From Leifsonia shinshuensis (GTDB lineage: Bacteria; Actinomycetota; Actinomycetes; Actinomycetales; Microbacteriaceae), in contig NZ_JACCFL010000001.1 of NCBI RefSeq assembly GCF_013410375.1, positions 4,216,001 through 4,280,000 of the forward strand: a stretch of DNA of 64,000 nucleotides, written 5' to 3'. Each line of letters begins with the position of its first letter. The stretch's first letter is position 1. The position numbers were made by a program, and so were the translations under genes. The notes beneath the pieces are model-generated. The model was not told the origin of the DNA. It ran no database searches and saw only the letters and a list, made by a program, of their open reading frames with translations. Below are positions 34,907 through 44,178 of the stretch, one piece after another.

Positions 34907-35914
34907 TCAGCTGATCGCAGCCCTCTCGGCCTGCTCGAGGACTCGTGAAAGCCACGCCCTGCGAGATGCGCGGGCCGACTTCGAAACCGCCGCGTCCGGG
35001 GCGATGCCGTCGAAGCCATGACATGCTCCAGCCCAGACGTGCAGGTCGACCAAGTTGCCGGCTTCGCTCAGTTGGGCAGCGTAGGCCATCGCTTCGTCGC
35101 GGAATGCATCCGCCCCACCGACGTCGACATAGGTGAACGGGAGGTGAGCGAGGTCGGTCGCACGCGCCGGCGATGCATAAGGCGACACATCGTCATGATC
35201 ACCCTCGCCGAGAAGGGCGGACCATCCGAACATGTTCGATTCGCGGTCCCACATCCCCGCATCGCGGAGCAGGCGGATGGATCGGCTCGCGCTGCGATGG
35301 TCGAGCATCGGTGCTATCAGCAGCTGTCCGGCAAGAACGTGCCGCTGCTCGTCTCGAGCGAGAAGCGTCGTCGCTGCGGCCAGGCCGCCTCCCGCGCTTT
35401 CTCCCGCGATGATCACCGGAGCGCTCGCGTGTGCGAGCTCGCTCGCACGTTCTGCCGTCCACAGCAACCCGGTGTAGCAGTCGGTCACGGGCGCCGGGTG
35501 GGGATGCTCCGGCGCAAGCCGGTAGTCCACGGAGACGACAGCGAGCCCGAGCGCCTCCGCGTAGTCGAGCATTTCGTCGACGCCGTCGACGTAACTGCCG
35601 AGGACCATTCCGCCACCGTGGATATAGAAGACGAGCCCTCGTATCCGACCCGCGGAGGGTCGGCAGATCAGCAGAGGCACGTCCGGCTGGCCTTCGGCGC
35701 CGGCAGCGACGACTTCTTCGACGGCGAACCGGCCTTCTCGACTGAAATGCTGCCTAGCCGGTGCCGGGATTCGTGGAAGTATCTCTCGCACGATAGGCAG
35801 AGTGTCCGCACTGAGAGAGGGCATCCCGCCCGGAACTGCGGCGCGCAGAGCGGCAAGCGGGCCGGTGAGTTCCGGGTCGAGGGCCGGCTTCGGGCCGATG
35901 AGTTGGTCATTCAT
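34907..35914 (-). CDS. Alpha/beta-hydrolase, HSL-type esterase
   Basis: 335 residues. HSL-family landmarks: oxyanion motif YIHGGGMVLG, SVDYRLAPEHP, nucleophile elbow GESAGGG, acid in DVGGADAFRDE and His in GACHGFDG. There is no signal peptide. It follows the MFS gene by 32 bp in the TetR-controlled GH78-MFS-esterase operon and would deacylate the imported glycoside or its aglycone. It is a different subgroup from the esterase in the other rhamnosidase operon, but the gene sets are parallel. Confidence 0.87.
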   Translation of the reverse strand: MNDQLIGPKPALDPELTGPLAALRAAVPGGMPSLSADTLPIVREILPRIPAPARQHFSREGRFAVEEVVAAGAEGQPDVPLLICRPSAGRIRGLVFYIHGGGMVLGSYVDGVDEMLDYAEALGLAVVSVDYRLAPEHPHPAPVTDCYTGLLWTAERASELAHASAPVIIAGESAGGGLAAATTLLARDEQRHVLAGQLLIAPMLDHRSASRSIRLLRDAGMWDRESNMFGWSALLGEGDHDDVSPYASPARATDLAHLPFTYVDVGGADAFRDEAMAYAAQLSEAGNLVDLHVWAGACHGFDGIAPDAAVSKSARASRRAWLSRVLEQAERAAIS

Positions 35915-35946
35915 AGCGGATCTCCACGTGGCGATTCGGCAGGGGG

Positions 35947-37233
35947 CTACTTCACGCCACGGATGGGGATGATGGCAGCGGCGCCCAGCAGTGCCGCGAT
36001 AGCCCCGGCGAGGAAAAGGGCGCCGAAATTCTGCGGCAGAGCCGCTGAGGCTCCGAGGGAGAGGAGCGCCGGGGCGAGAGCCGGTACCAGCGACGATGGG
36101 AGGGCGCTCGCGAGATTCATGATGCCGAGGTCTTTCGCCGGGTTGGCCGGGTCGGGGAGCACCTGCGTGACCAGGGCGAAATCGACTGCGAAGTAGACAC
36201 CCTGGCCTGCACCGATCACCGCGATCGCGACGAGGAACATCGGGAAGGAAGGCGCGAACGCGACCAATGCGAGGCCGACGCCGAAGATCAGTGCCGCGAC
36301 GATGACGAACGGCTTGCGCCGGCCGACGCGATCGGACAGCTTGCCCATCAGCGGGGCGAAGACCAACGAGACACCGGTACCGACCAGCGAAGCGACGAAG
36401 AGGGAGGTGCCGACGGTCGCGGGGTTCACGTGCTGCACGATGATCAGGTAGAAAGCCTGGTAGGCGTTCACAGCGGCGACGCCGAAGAAGATCAGCAGGC
36501 GGCTCCACCAGGCCCAGGCGAAGGCGGGGCTCTTCGCGGGGTTCACCCAGAACGTGGCGAGGAACGCGCGGAATGCGAAGGCCGGACGGTCCTCGCGTGC
36601 GAGGGGGCGGTCCGCCACGAAGAACGCGAGCGCGAGCGTGAACACCACGGCGACGGCGGCCGGAACCAGGATCATCGCAGCCAGGTTCGGCTGCACGGTC
36701 TGGGCGAGAAAGATTCCGAGCAGGGCGCCGATCGGGGCGCCGAGGCCGACGATGGCGGACGGCGTGCCGCGCCGAGAGGGCTCCACCTGGTCGGGGACGA
36801 TCGCACTGCAGGCGACCAGTGAGCAGACGGCGCCGACCGTGGTGACGACGTAGGCGAGGGTGAGCACCGCGGTGCTGGAGGCCGCGACAGCCAGCACGGC
36901 CCCGACCGCGAGGAGCACGGCGCCGCCGACGAGGAACGGACGCCGGCGGCCGAAGCGCGATATGGTGCGATCGCTCAACCGCCCGATGAGCGGATAGCCG
37001 ACCAGGGCGACGATGCTTCCCACGCCGACGACGATCGAGAGCACGGTCGTGGCGTTCGTCGGGTCGATCGCAACCGCTTTCAGCGACAGCGTCAGCACGG
37101 CAGACGCGAGCAGCGCGCCATTGACGGTGGCGACGGCGGCGCCCAGGAAGAAGAGGAACCCGCGGCGCGGCCCTGGGCGGGCTGCCGCCGCGGTCGGCGC
37201 CGTCGAGGCGGCCAGGTCGGGTGATGCGGTCAT
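35947..37233 (-). CDS. MFS transporter
   Basis: 428 residues with 12 predicted helices, and LIGRLSDRTISRFGRRRPFLVGG and LMGKLSDRVGRRKPFVIVA at the two loop 2-3 positions. It resembles the MFS protein of the first rhamnosidase operon in both motif and gene context. The ATG overlaps the GH78 stop by 4 bp. It would import the rhamnosylated substrate. Frames extending upstream belong to the rhamnosidase gene in another phase. Confidence 0.87.
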   Translation of the reverse strand: MTASPDLAASTAPTAAAARPGPRRGFLFFLGAAVATVNGALLASAVLTLSLKAVAIDPTNATTVLSIVVGVGSIVALVGYPLIGRLSDRTISRFGRRRPFLVGGAVLLAVGAVLAVAASSTAVLTLAYVVTTVGAVCSLVACSAIVPDQVEPSRRGTPSAIVGLGAPIGALLGIFLAQTVQPNLAAMILVPAAVAVVFTLALAFFVADRPLAREDRPAFAFRAFLATFWVNPAKSPAFAWAWWSRLLIFFGVAAVNAYQAFYLIIVQHVNPATVGTSLFVASLVGTGVSLVFAPLMGKLSDRVGRRKPFVIVAALIFGVGLALVAFAPSFPMFLVAIAVIGAGQGVYFAVDFALVTQVLPDPANPAKDLGIMNLASALPSSLVPALAPALLSLGASAALPQNFGALFLAGAIAALLGAAAIIPIRGVK

Positions 37234-39914
37234 GCTGCGACTCCTTCGTCGGGATTCGGGATGGGGTTCTCTGCGAGTTCGAGCTCGTGGGTGGTGGTTC
37301 CCGCGGTGAGCGGGAGTCGGCGGCCGGCGACGATGAGCTCGGCCTCCACACCGTGCGGGACATCTGTCGTGATGGCGGCGCGGTCGCCGCTGCGCGCCCA
37401 CCGCACGCCGAGCCGACCGTACGGGGTGGTCACGTGCGCTTCCACCTGGTCGACACCCGCCTCGAGGTCGGGCTCGATCACCGCGGAGCGGTAGCCCGGC
37501 GCGGTCGCGCGCAGACCGGCGACGCGGCGGTACAGCCAGTCGTCGACACAGCCGAACGCGTAGTGGTTGAGGGAGGTCTGGCGCGTTGTGCCATCGGGCG
37601 CAACGGCGTCCCAGTTCTCCCAGATCGTCGTGGCGCCGTGGTCGACCTCGTAGAGCCAGGAGGGCTGGGCCGGTTGCCAGAGCACGCGGCGCGCGAGCTC
37701 CGGGTAACCGTGGTCCCACAGCACGTCGAGGAGGTACGGCACCGAGAGGAAGCCGGTGTCGAGGCGGTCGCCGCGATCGGTGACGAGAGCCGCGAGCCGG
37801 GCTGCGGCCGCCGGGATGCGATCCTCCGGCACCATCCCGAAGGCGAGCGCGAGCGTGTAGACGCCCTGCAGCTCTACCGGGAGGCCGCCGTCGGCAGCGA
37901 CGTGGGCCTCGGCGAACTCGGCGCGCACCTGGGCCGAGCGCCCGGCCAGCTCGGCGGCCTCGCCTGGGCGCCCGAGCACGTCCGCGATCTCGGAGGCGAT
38001 CGTCAGCGTCCGCGCCCGGAACATCGGCGCGATCAGCGCGCCCGTCAACGCGGGGGCGACGCCGATCGCCTCGTGGAACGGCTTGCCCTCCAGCGTGCTC
38101 GGGGCGAGCCAGTCGCCGAAGTGGGCACCCTCGGCATAGGCCGGAGTGGCCTGATGGTCGATCCAGCGCAGGACCGCCGGGAACGACTCCTCGAGCACGC
38201 GCACGTCGCCGTACCGCTGGTACAGCGTCCACGGGACGATCGCGATCGCGTCGCCCCAGCCCGCCGCCGCGACGATCCCCCCGATGCCCTGGCCGGAGGC
38301 GGCGGCCTCCTCGTCGAACGGCGAGCGCGGCGACACGATCGGCACCCGGCCGTCGGCCAGCTGGTCGGCGCGCAGGTTCTGCAACCAGCGGCTCAGGAAC
38401 GGCGCGACCATCGCGTTGTTCGTCGCGGCGGGCGCGAACACCTGGATGTCGCCGGTCCAGCCGGCGCGCTCGCGCTGCGGGCAGTCGGTCGGGATGCTGA
38501 GGAAGTTGCCGCGCTGACTCCAGACGACGTTCTCGTGCAGCCGGTTCAGCCGGGCGTCCGACGTCGTGAACGACCCGGTCGGCTCCAGGTCGCTGGCCAG
38601 CACGACAGCGACGACGTCCGCGAGCGCCGGAGCCTGCGGGAGGCCGGTCAGCCGCGCGTAGCGGAAGCCGTGGAACGTGAACGACGGCTCCCAGGTGTCC
38701 TCCTCGGGTCCGGCAGCGACGTAGACGTCGGTCTGCTCGGTGTTGATGCCGACGATGTTGACGAACCACGAGCCGTCGGCGGCGAGCGCCTCCGTGTGCT
38801 CGACCACGACCTCGTCGCCGGCATCCAGACCCCGCAGGGTGAGCCGGACCCGGCCCGCTATCACCTGCCCGAAGTCGACGATCCAGCCGCCGTCAGCGCC
38901 GGGCACGGCCGTGACGGAGACCGCAGGGAGTTCCTGAACCCGGCGGACCGGTTCGCCGGCGAACGGCACGAGCGCGGCGCTGACGCCATCAGTCACGTCG
39001 ACGGGCGTCCACTCGGAGTCGTCGAAGTCGACGGAGGTCCAGCCCGGCTGGAGGAGGCGACGGTCGTAGCGCTCGCCCACGAACAGGTCGGCGTACACCC
39101 ACGGCCCGGTGGCACTCACGACGTCACCGCCCGAGGCGATGACCGTGCGGGCGCCATCGGCGTGGTCGAGGTGCAGCTGCCAGAGCGCAGAGGTCGTGTC
39201 GCCCCACTGGGCACTCGACCCGGTGATGCCGATGCGCCCAGCCCACCATCCGTCGGCGACGGCGACCGCGAGCACGTTCTCGCCCGGTCGCACGAGCTGG
39301 GTCACGTCGTACGCCTGCACCGAGATGCGATGCGTGTAGCTGTCAAAGCCCGGCGAGAGCACCTCGTCGCCGACGACGGTGCCGTTGAGGTGCGGCAGGT
39401 AGACGCCGCGGGCGGTGGCGTGGAGGCGGGCCCGCACGATGTCGTCGCCGACGACGAACCGCTGGCGCAGCAGTTGCACGGGCCGCAGCCGTTCTGCCGG
39501 GCCTCCTTCAGGCTGCACACCGCGGATCCAGTCGAGGAGCGTCCAACGCTCGAGCGCGGTCGGCTGCTGCGCGGGCTCGACCCAGCGGGCTTTCCACGTG
39601 GCAGGGTCGAGCACGGCGGTCTCGAAGTGCGACTCCGCCCGCACCTCGGTGCCATCGGCACCCAGGCTGCGGACGCTCCACGTGTACACGGCATCGGAGG
39701 CCAGCGCCTCTCCCGCGTACGCGACCTGCGTGGTCTCGGCCGAGTCGATGATCCCGGTGTCCCAGACGACCTGCCCGCCGGCCTCGGCGACCACGAGCCG
39801 GTAGGCGCGCTGTTCGTGTTCGGCGACCCATGAGAACCGAGGACGTGCCGTCGCCACTCCGGCGGGTTCTCGAAGGTACTCCACCCGGAGGTCCCGGCAT
39901 CGTCGCTCCGTCAC
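37230..39914 (-). CDS. GH78 alpha-L-rhamnosidase
   Basis: 894 residues from a GTG with AAGGAG six bases upstream; an ATG 29 codons earlier lies inside the operator and lacks a ribosome site. An FnIII-like N-terminal region (VEYLREPAGVATARPRFSWV) leads into beta domains, the (alpha/alpha)6 barrel with IPTDCPQRERAGWTGDIQVF, and a C-terminal beta domain with HYAFGCVDDW. Unlike the other two GH78 modules here it lacks the helical tail. No signal peptide, so cytoplasmic. First gene of its operon, divergent from a TetR gene. Confidence 0.9.
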   Translation of the reverse strand: MTERRCRDLRVEYLREPAGVATARPRFSWVAEHEQRAYRLVVAEAGGQVVWDTGIIDSAETTQVAYAGEALASDAVYTWSVRSLGADGTEVRAESHFETAVLDPATWKARWVEPAQQPTALERWTLLDWIRGVQPEGGPAERLRPVQLLRQRFVVGDDIVRARLHATARGVYLPHLNGTVVGDEVLSPGFDSYTHRISVQAYDVTQLVRPGENVLAVAVADGWWAGRIGITGSSAQWGDTTSALWQLHLDHADGARTVIASGGDVVSATGPWVYADLFVGERYDRRLLQPGWTSVDFDDSEWTPVDVTDGVSAALVPFAGEPVRRVQELPAVSVTAVPGADGGWIVDFGQVIAGRVRLTLRGLDAGDEVVVEHTEALAADGSWFVNIVGINTEQTDVYVAAGPEEDTWEPSFTFHGFRYARLTGLPQAPALADVVAVVLASDLEPTGSFTTSDARLNRLHENVVWSQRGNFLSIPTDCPQRERAGWTGDIQVFAPAATNNAMVAPFLSRWLQNLRADQLADGRVPIVSPRSPFDEEAAASGQGIGGIVAAAGWGDAIAIVPWTLYQRYGDVRVLEESFPAVLRWIDHQATPAYAEGAHFGDWLAPSTLEGKPFHEAIGVAPALTGALIAPMFRARTLTIASEIADVLGRPGEAAELAGRSAQVRAEFAEAHVAADGGLPVELQGVYTLALAFGMVPEDRIPAAAARLAALVTDRGDRLDTGFLSVPYLLDVLWDHGYPELARRVLWQPAQPSWLYEVDHGATTIWENWDAVAPDGTTRQTSLNHYAFGCVDDWLYRRVAGLRATAPGYRSAVIEPDLEAGVDQVEAHVTTPYGRLGVRWARSGDRAAITTDVPHGVEAELIVAGRRLPLTAGTTTHELELAENPIPNPDEGVAA

Positions 39915-39963
39915 TGCTGCTCCTTCGCTGCTGCGTCCTCCGCATCGGCCGCGGGGTGCTGCG

Positions 39964-39999
39964 AGTCTAGGTGACGAAAACCTTATGTGCAAGGTTTTC
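39964..39999. promoter_or_regulatory. TetR operator overlapping the GH78 promoter
   Basis: GAAAACCTT-atgtgc-AAGGTTTTC (39976-39999) has perfect 9-bp arms. On the minus strand TTGCAC (39987-39992) and TAGACT (39964-39969) form a promoter with a 17-bp spacer, and the operator covers the -35. The divergent TetR gene begins 30 bp away. Confidence 0.75.
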
Positions 40000-40029
40000 A
40001 TCCCGGACCCGTTCGGCTAGCGTGATCGC

Positions 40030-40701
40030 ATGGCCAGTGAACCGTCGGCAGCGACCGCGCCCCCGCAGAAGGCGACGCGGCGCGGCAGCTACGCCGTCGG
40101 CCGCGCCCGACGCGAGCAGATCCTCGACATCGCCACCGAGCGCTTCGCGCAGTCCGGCTACTCCGCGACTTCCCTCGCCCGCATCGCCCAGGACGTCGGC
40201 CTCACCACGCCTGGTCTGATGCACCACTTCCCGTCGAAGCAGCACCTCCTGTTGGCGGTCGCCGAACGCCGTTTCGATCTGGCCGGGCAGCTCGCATTCA
40301 ACGCGCCAGCCGACACCGACGGCCTCGGGCCCCTGCGACTGATGCTGCGCCTGGCGGCGATGTTCCAGTCGCAGCCCGGCCTGATGGAACTGTTCGTTCT
40401 GCTCTCGGCGGAGGCTGCCGACCCCGACTCGCCCGCCCACGAGCTGTACGCGGCCCGCTACGAGCGGGTCATCGGCGAGCTTGAGTCGCTCTTCCACACC
40501 TCGGTGGAGGCCGGCCACCTGCGCCGGGACGTCGACTACCGCGCCGTCGCGCGCGAGTGCATCGCCCTCGCCGACGGCCTCCAGCTGCAGTGGGTGCTCT
40601 CTCGCGGGGGCATCGACCTCGTCGCGCTCACGAAGAGCAACCTCGAACGCCTAGCGCCGACCATCCTGGTCTCGGGCGCCCACGTCGACCTCACTGTGTG
40701 A
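40030..40701 (+). CDS. TetR-family regulator of the second rhamnosidase operon
   Basis: 223 residues. The HTH region is REQILDIATERFAQSGYSATSLARIAQDVGLTTPGLMHHF-SK (about 29-70). The C-terminal domain has ELFVLLSAEAADPDSPAHELY, a pattern shared with the TetR gene beside the GH1 operon. It is divergent from GH78-MFS-esterase with a perfect palindrome between, so it is that operon's likely repressor. The ligand is unknown. Confidence 0.88.
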   Translation: MASEPSAATAPPQKATRRGSYAVGRARREQILDIATERFAQSGYSATSLARIAQDVGLTTPGLMHHFPSKQHLLLAVAERRFDLAGQLAFNAPADTDGLGPLRLMLRLAAMFQSQPGLMELFVLLSAEAADPDSPAHELYAARYERVIGELESLFHTSVEAGHLRRDVDYRAVARECIALADGLQLQWVLSRGGIDLVALTKSNLERLAPTILVSGAHVDLTV

Positions 40702-40730
40702 CCGCCGTCAGCGCGGGAATGCGCCCTCGC

Positions 40731-41594
40731 TCAGGCGTCGCGCCGTTCGGTGAATCGTGTCGTGATGGCGCCGATGCCTTCGATCGTGCTGACGAGGGTC
40801 TCCCCCGCGCGCAGGAAGCGCTTGGGTGTTCGGGCATTGCCGATTCCCGACGGCGTGCCCGTGAAGATGAGGTCACCCTGAAGCAGCGTCACGACCTCCG
40901 ACAGGCGAGCGATCAGCTCCGGAATGTCGTAGATCATCCGCGAGGTGCGCGAGTTCTGCAGCACCTCGCCGTCGAGGGCGCACGAGATCGCGAGGTCTGC
41001 CGGATCGTCGAACTCGTCAGGAGTCACCAGCCACGGCCCGGTCGGCGAGAATCCCGGGTACGACTTGGCCAGCGAGAACTGCGGGCGGGTGCCCTCCAGC
41101 TGGGCCACGCGCTCAGAGAGGTCCTGGCCGACCGTGAGCCCTGCCACGTGCGTCCAGGCCTCCGCTCGCGGAATGCGGTGGCCGCCGACTCCGATCGCGA
41201 TGACGAGCTCGACCTCCCAGTCCACGTTCCCCTCGGGAAGCTCCACGGTCGCATCGGGTCCGGTCAGGCTGGACGGGAACTTCGTGAAGGTCACCGGCAG
41301 GCTGTCCGGCGGGTACCCGGCCTCGTCGGCGTGCTCGCGGTAGTTGACCCCGATGGCGAAGATCTGGGGAGGCCGTGGCACCGGAGGGCCGAGGCGCTCC
41401 GGAACGGCGGGGTCGCCGCCCGCGCCGGCAGCACCGCCGCCGAGCGACGACGCCCACGCCCGGAAGGCCTCCCAGTCGGCGAAGGCCGTCATCGGGTCGG
41501 GGCCGAACCGCCCTTCCGACGCGGCCTCGGCGTCGAGGGCCGAACCGTCTCGTCCGAAGACGGTCAGGCGCCCGTCAAGATTTCCGAACCTCAC
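40731..41594 (-). CDS. Fumarylacetoacetate hydrolase (FAH) family protein 1
   Basis: 287 residues. FAH fold landmarks: IGVNYREHADEAG, metal-binding WEVEL (E127, E129), LTVGQDLSERVAQ, and LLQGDLIFTGTPSGIG near the C-terminus. FAH-family enzymes hydrolyse C-C bonds of diketo or acylpyruvate compounds. With two SDRs and a second FAH in one operon, it could act on 2,4-diketo-3-deoxy-sugar acids from L-rhamnose or L-fucose, or on aromatic ring-fission products. The start overlaps FAH2's stop by 4 bp. Confidence 0.85.
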   Translation of the reverse strand: MRFGNLDGRLTVFGRDGSALDAEAASEGRFGPDPMTAFADWEAFRAWASSLGGGAAGAGGDPAVPERLGPPVPRPPQIFAIGVNYREHADEAGYPPDSLPVTFTKFPSSLTGPDATVELPEGNVDWEVELVIAIGVGGHRIPRAEAWTHVAGLTVGQDLSERVAQLEGTRPQFSLAKSYPGFSPTGPWLVTPDEFDDPADLAISCALDGEVLQNSRTSRMIYDIPELIARLSEVVTLLQGDLIFTGTPSGIGNARTPKRFLRAGETLVSTIEGIGAITTRFTERRDA

Positions 41595-42460
41595 CAGTCG
41601 ACCTTGGCCGGAGCGGGCTCGCCGTGCGCGTCCTGCCAGCTGACGACCGGGTTGCGCAGCGTCCCAACACCCTCGATCTCGGCCTCCACCACATCGCCCG
41701 GCTGCAGGTAGAAGTCGAACGGGTTCTCCTGGATGGCCGCGACACCGGAGATGGTGCCGGTGGTGATGATGTCGCCCGCGCTGAAGATCTGCGGCGAGTG
41801 GTAGGCGACCAGGTGCGGCAGGGTGACCAGCATCTGGTCGGTGTTGCCGCGCTGGCGCACCTCCCCGTTGACGCGCAACTCCATCGCAAGCTTCTGCGGG
41901 TCGTCGATCTCATCTTTGGTGACGATCCACGGCCCGATCGGGCAGAAGGTGTCGATCCCCTTGCTGAAGGAGAAGACGCCCGACTTCATCTCACGGCGCT
42001 GGATGTCGCGTGCGGTGATGTCGTTGAATACGGTGAAGCCGGCGATGTGGTCCCAGGCCTCCTCGGGGCTGAAGAACTTACCCGGCTTGCCGAGGATGAC
42101 AGCTAGCTCGAGCTCGTAGTCCAGCTCGGACGTGAGGTGCTCCGGGTAGACGATCGGGTCGTCCGGGCCGATGATCGCGTCCACGTTCTGGAAGAACACG
42201 ATGCCTTTGTGCACCGGGTGCGACCAGTTGACCTTCTGCAGCTCCTGGTGGTGGGCGGCGAAGTTGCCTGCGGTGTGAAAGAACTTCTTCGGGACGATCG
42301 GAGCGCGCAGGCGCACATCGGCCAGGGGGACGACCTCGCCGGTCTCGCCGACCCGGCCCTCGGCCTCGAAGAACGCCTTGGTGGAGGGGATGTCGAGCTC
42401 GATGACGTCGTCGCCGTCGATGCGGCCGACCCGTCCCTCGTCGAACGTGATGAGCTTCAT
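41591..42460 (-). CDS. Fumarylacetoacetate hydrolase (FAH) family protein 2
   Basis: 289 residues. Metal-binding YELEL (E116, E118) and the TGTISGVA loop are present, with the conserved GNFAAHHQE near residue 65 and an ARDIQRR stretch around 150. It is paralogous to FAH1 but clearly diverged, so the two probably have successive or alternative substrates rather than being redundant copies. It lies 36 bp after SDR1 and overlaps FAH1 by 4 bp. Confidence 0.85.
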   Translation of the reverse strand: MKLITFDEGRVGRIDGDDVIELDIPSTKAFFEAEGRVGETGEVVPLADVRLRAPIVPKKFFHTAGNFAAHHQELQKVNWSHPVHKGIVFFQNVDAIIGPDDPIVYPEHLTSELDYELELAVILGKPGKFFSPEEAWDHIAGFTVFNDITARDIQRREMKSGVFSFSKGIDTFCPIGPWIVTKDEIDDPQKLAMELRVNGEVRQRGNTDQMLVTLPHLVAYHSPQIFSAGDIITTGTISGVAAIQENPFDFYLQPGDVVEAEIEGVGTLRNPVVSWQDAHGEPAPAKVDW

Positions 42461-42496
42461 TGCGTCGTGTTCCTTATCTGTAGTGGGACGGCCGGG

Positions 42497-43279
42497 TCAG
42501 GCGCCGACCATGTTGAAGCCGCCGTCGGCGAGCATGTACGCGCCGGTGATGTGGGACGCGTCGTCGCTGGCGAGGAAGAGCGCGGTGCCGGCGACGACCT
42601 CCGGAGCCGGGATGGTGCCGAGCGGGGTCTGGGAGATGAGCTTCTCGCGGCGGCCGGCCTGCCAGTCGGACCGGGCGAGGGTCGCCTCGGTCTCCATGAA
42701 CCCGGGCGCGAAGATGTTCACGCGCACGGCGGGGGCGAGCGCGGCCGCGTAGGACTTGGTGATGCCGAGGAGGGCGTACTTTCCGGCCGCGTACACCGGC
42801 GCCCGGGAGCTTCCGCGGACGATGACGGTGGAGCCGATGTTCACGATGGCGCCGTGGCCCTGCTCGACCATCCGGCCTCCGAACTCGTGGACCATCGTGA
42901 GCGTGCCCTTCACATCCACGTCGACCACCCGGTCCAGCGTCGCGGGCGTCAGGTCGCGCCACGACATCAGGTCGGTGGCGACGTCGCCGACGTTGTTCAC
43001 GAGCACGTCGAGCGTGTCGACGGTGTCGAAGACCTCGTCGCGCAGACGCTTGACCTCCTCCCAGTCGGAGATGTCGGCCTGGACGACGAACGCCTCCCCG
43101 CCGAGAGCCTCGATGCGCTCGGCGGTCTTGCGCGCTCCCGCCTCGGACCGGTTGAAGTGCACGCCGACCCGGGCACCCTCCTGGGCGGCGCGGACGGCGA
43201 TCTCGGCGCCGAAGCCGGTGCCGGCTCCCGTCACCAGGACCGTCTGCCCGGCGAAGCGGGGGAAGATCTGTGCGTTCAT
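42497..43279 (-). CDS. Short-chain dehydrogenase/reductase 1
   Basis: 260 residues, classical SDR: cofactor motif TGAGTGFG (17-24), NNVG, and catalytic Ser150, Tyr163, Lys167 (YAAGK). N40-x-R-S after beta-2 suggests NADP preference. It is a candidate sugar or 3-deoxy-2-ketoacid dehydrogenase in the SDR-FAH operon. The ATG has AAGGA seven bases upstream; the region further upstream in frame belongs to SDR2 in another phase. Confidence 0.88.
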   Translation of the reverse strand: MNAQIFPRFAGQTVLVTGAGTGFGAEIAVRAAQEGARVGVHFNRSEAGARKTAERIEALGGEAFVVQADISDWEEVKRLRDEVFDTVDTLDVLVNNVGDVATDLMSWRDLTPATLDRVVDVDVKGTLTMVHEFGGRMVEQGHGAIVNIGSTVIVRGSSRAPVYAAGKYALLGITKSYAAALAPAVRVNIFAPGFMETEATLARSDWQAGRREKLISQTPLGTIPAPEVVAGTALFLASDDASHITGAYMLADGGFNMVGA

Positions 43280-43308
43280 GCGATGTCCTTTCCGTGGGGC
43301 GGCGCCGC

Positions 43309-44109
43309 TCAGACGAGCGTGCGGCCGCCGTCGATGTAGAGCACGTGTCCGGTGATGAAGCCCGCCTGACGCGAGGCGAGGAAGAGCACCGGCCCGGCGA
43401 TCTCGTCGGGGGTGCCGAGGCGCCCCGCCGGCACCTGGCTCTCGAGACGCTCGCGATTGCCGCCCTCGGAGAGGTGCTCGCTGGTGAGCGGCGTCTCGAC
43501 GTAGCCGGGAGCGACGGCGTTGACGGTCACTCCGTCCTTGGCCCACTCCCGCGCCATGACGCGGATGAGCTGGTTGATGCCGCCCTTGGAGGCCGCGTAG
43601 GGGCCGTGGTTCTCGTGCGCGAGCAGACCGGACACGCTGGAGAGCGCGATGATGCGGCCGTGACCCTGTTCGGTCATCCGACGGCCGGCCGCCTGGCCGA
43701 GCGCGAACAGGGTGGTCAGGTTCACGTCGATGATGCGCTTCCACTCGTCGTCGCTGAACTCGAGCAGCGGGCGGCGGTCGTTGATGCCGACGCAGTGGAG
43801 GACCACATCCAGGCCGCCGAGCGTCTCGACTGCCTGCCCGATCACCCGAGCCGCAGCACCCTTCTCAGTGAGGTCCACGGCGAGGGTGCGTCCACCGCGG
43901 CCGCCGATCGCCGGGTCCGCCTCGAGCTGGCGGAGGCGTCGCTCATCACGGTCGACGATGAGCAGTCGCGCGCCTGCATCGAGGAAACGCTGCGCACAGG
44001 TCACTCCGATACCGCCGGCTCCCGCTATGACGACGCGGGCTCCCGTCAGGCCCAGCCAGTCGGCCGCTGCCGCCGACGCCTCGCTGACGCTGGTTTCTTG
44101 AAGAGACAT
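43309..44109 (-). CDS. Short-chain dehydrogenase/reductase 2
   Basis: 266 residues. Classical SDR with AGAGGIG (29-35), Asp53 after beta-2 (VDRDERR, NAD-type), and catalytic Ser158, Tyr171, Lys175 (YAASK). The ending TGHVLYIDGGRTLV is typical of SDRs. First gene of the SDR2-SDR1-FAH2-FAH1 operon, with an AGGGAG ribosome site, divergent from the CMD-family gene. Confidence 0.88.
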   Translation of the reverse strand: MSLQETSVSEASAAAADWLGLTGARVVIAGAGGIGVTCAQRFLDAGARLLIVDRDERRLRQLEADPAIGGRGGRTLAVDLTEKGAAARVIGQAVETLGGLDVVLHCVGINDRRPLLEFSDDEWKRIIDVNLTTLFALGQAAGRRMTEQGHGRIIALSSVSGLLAHENHGPYAASKGGINQLIRVMAREWAKDGVTVNAVAPGYVETPLTSEHLSEGGNRERLESQVPAGRLGTPDEIAGPVLFLASRQAGFITGHVLYIDGGRTLV

Positions 44110-44178
44110 CTCCGTCTCCCTCGCTTCGTTCTGTGAAAGTTAGTTTTACTCGATGAATGTAACCGGTACGATCGCATC

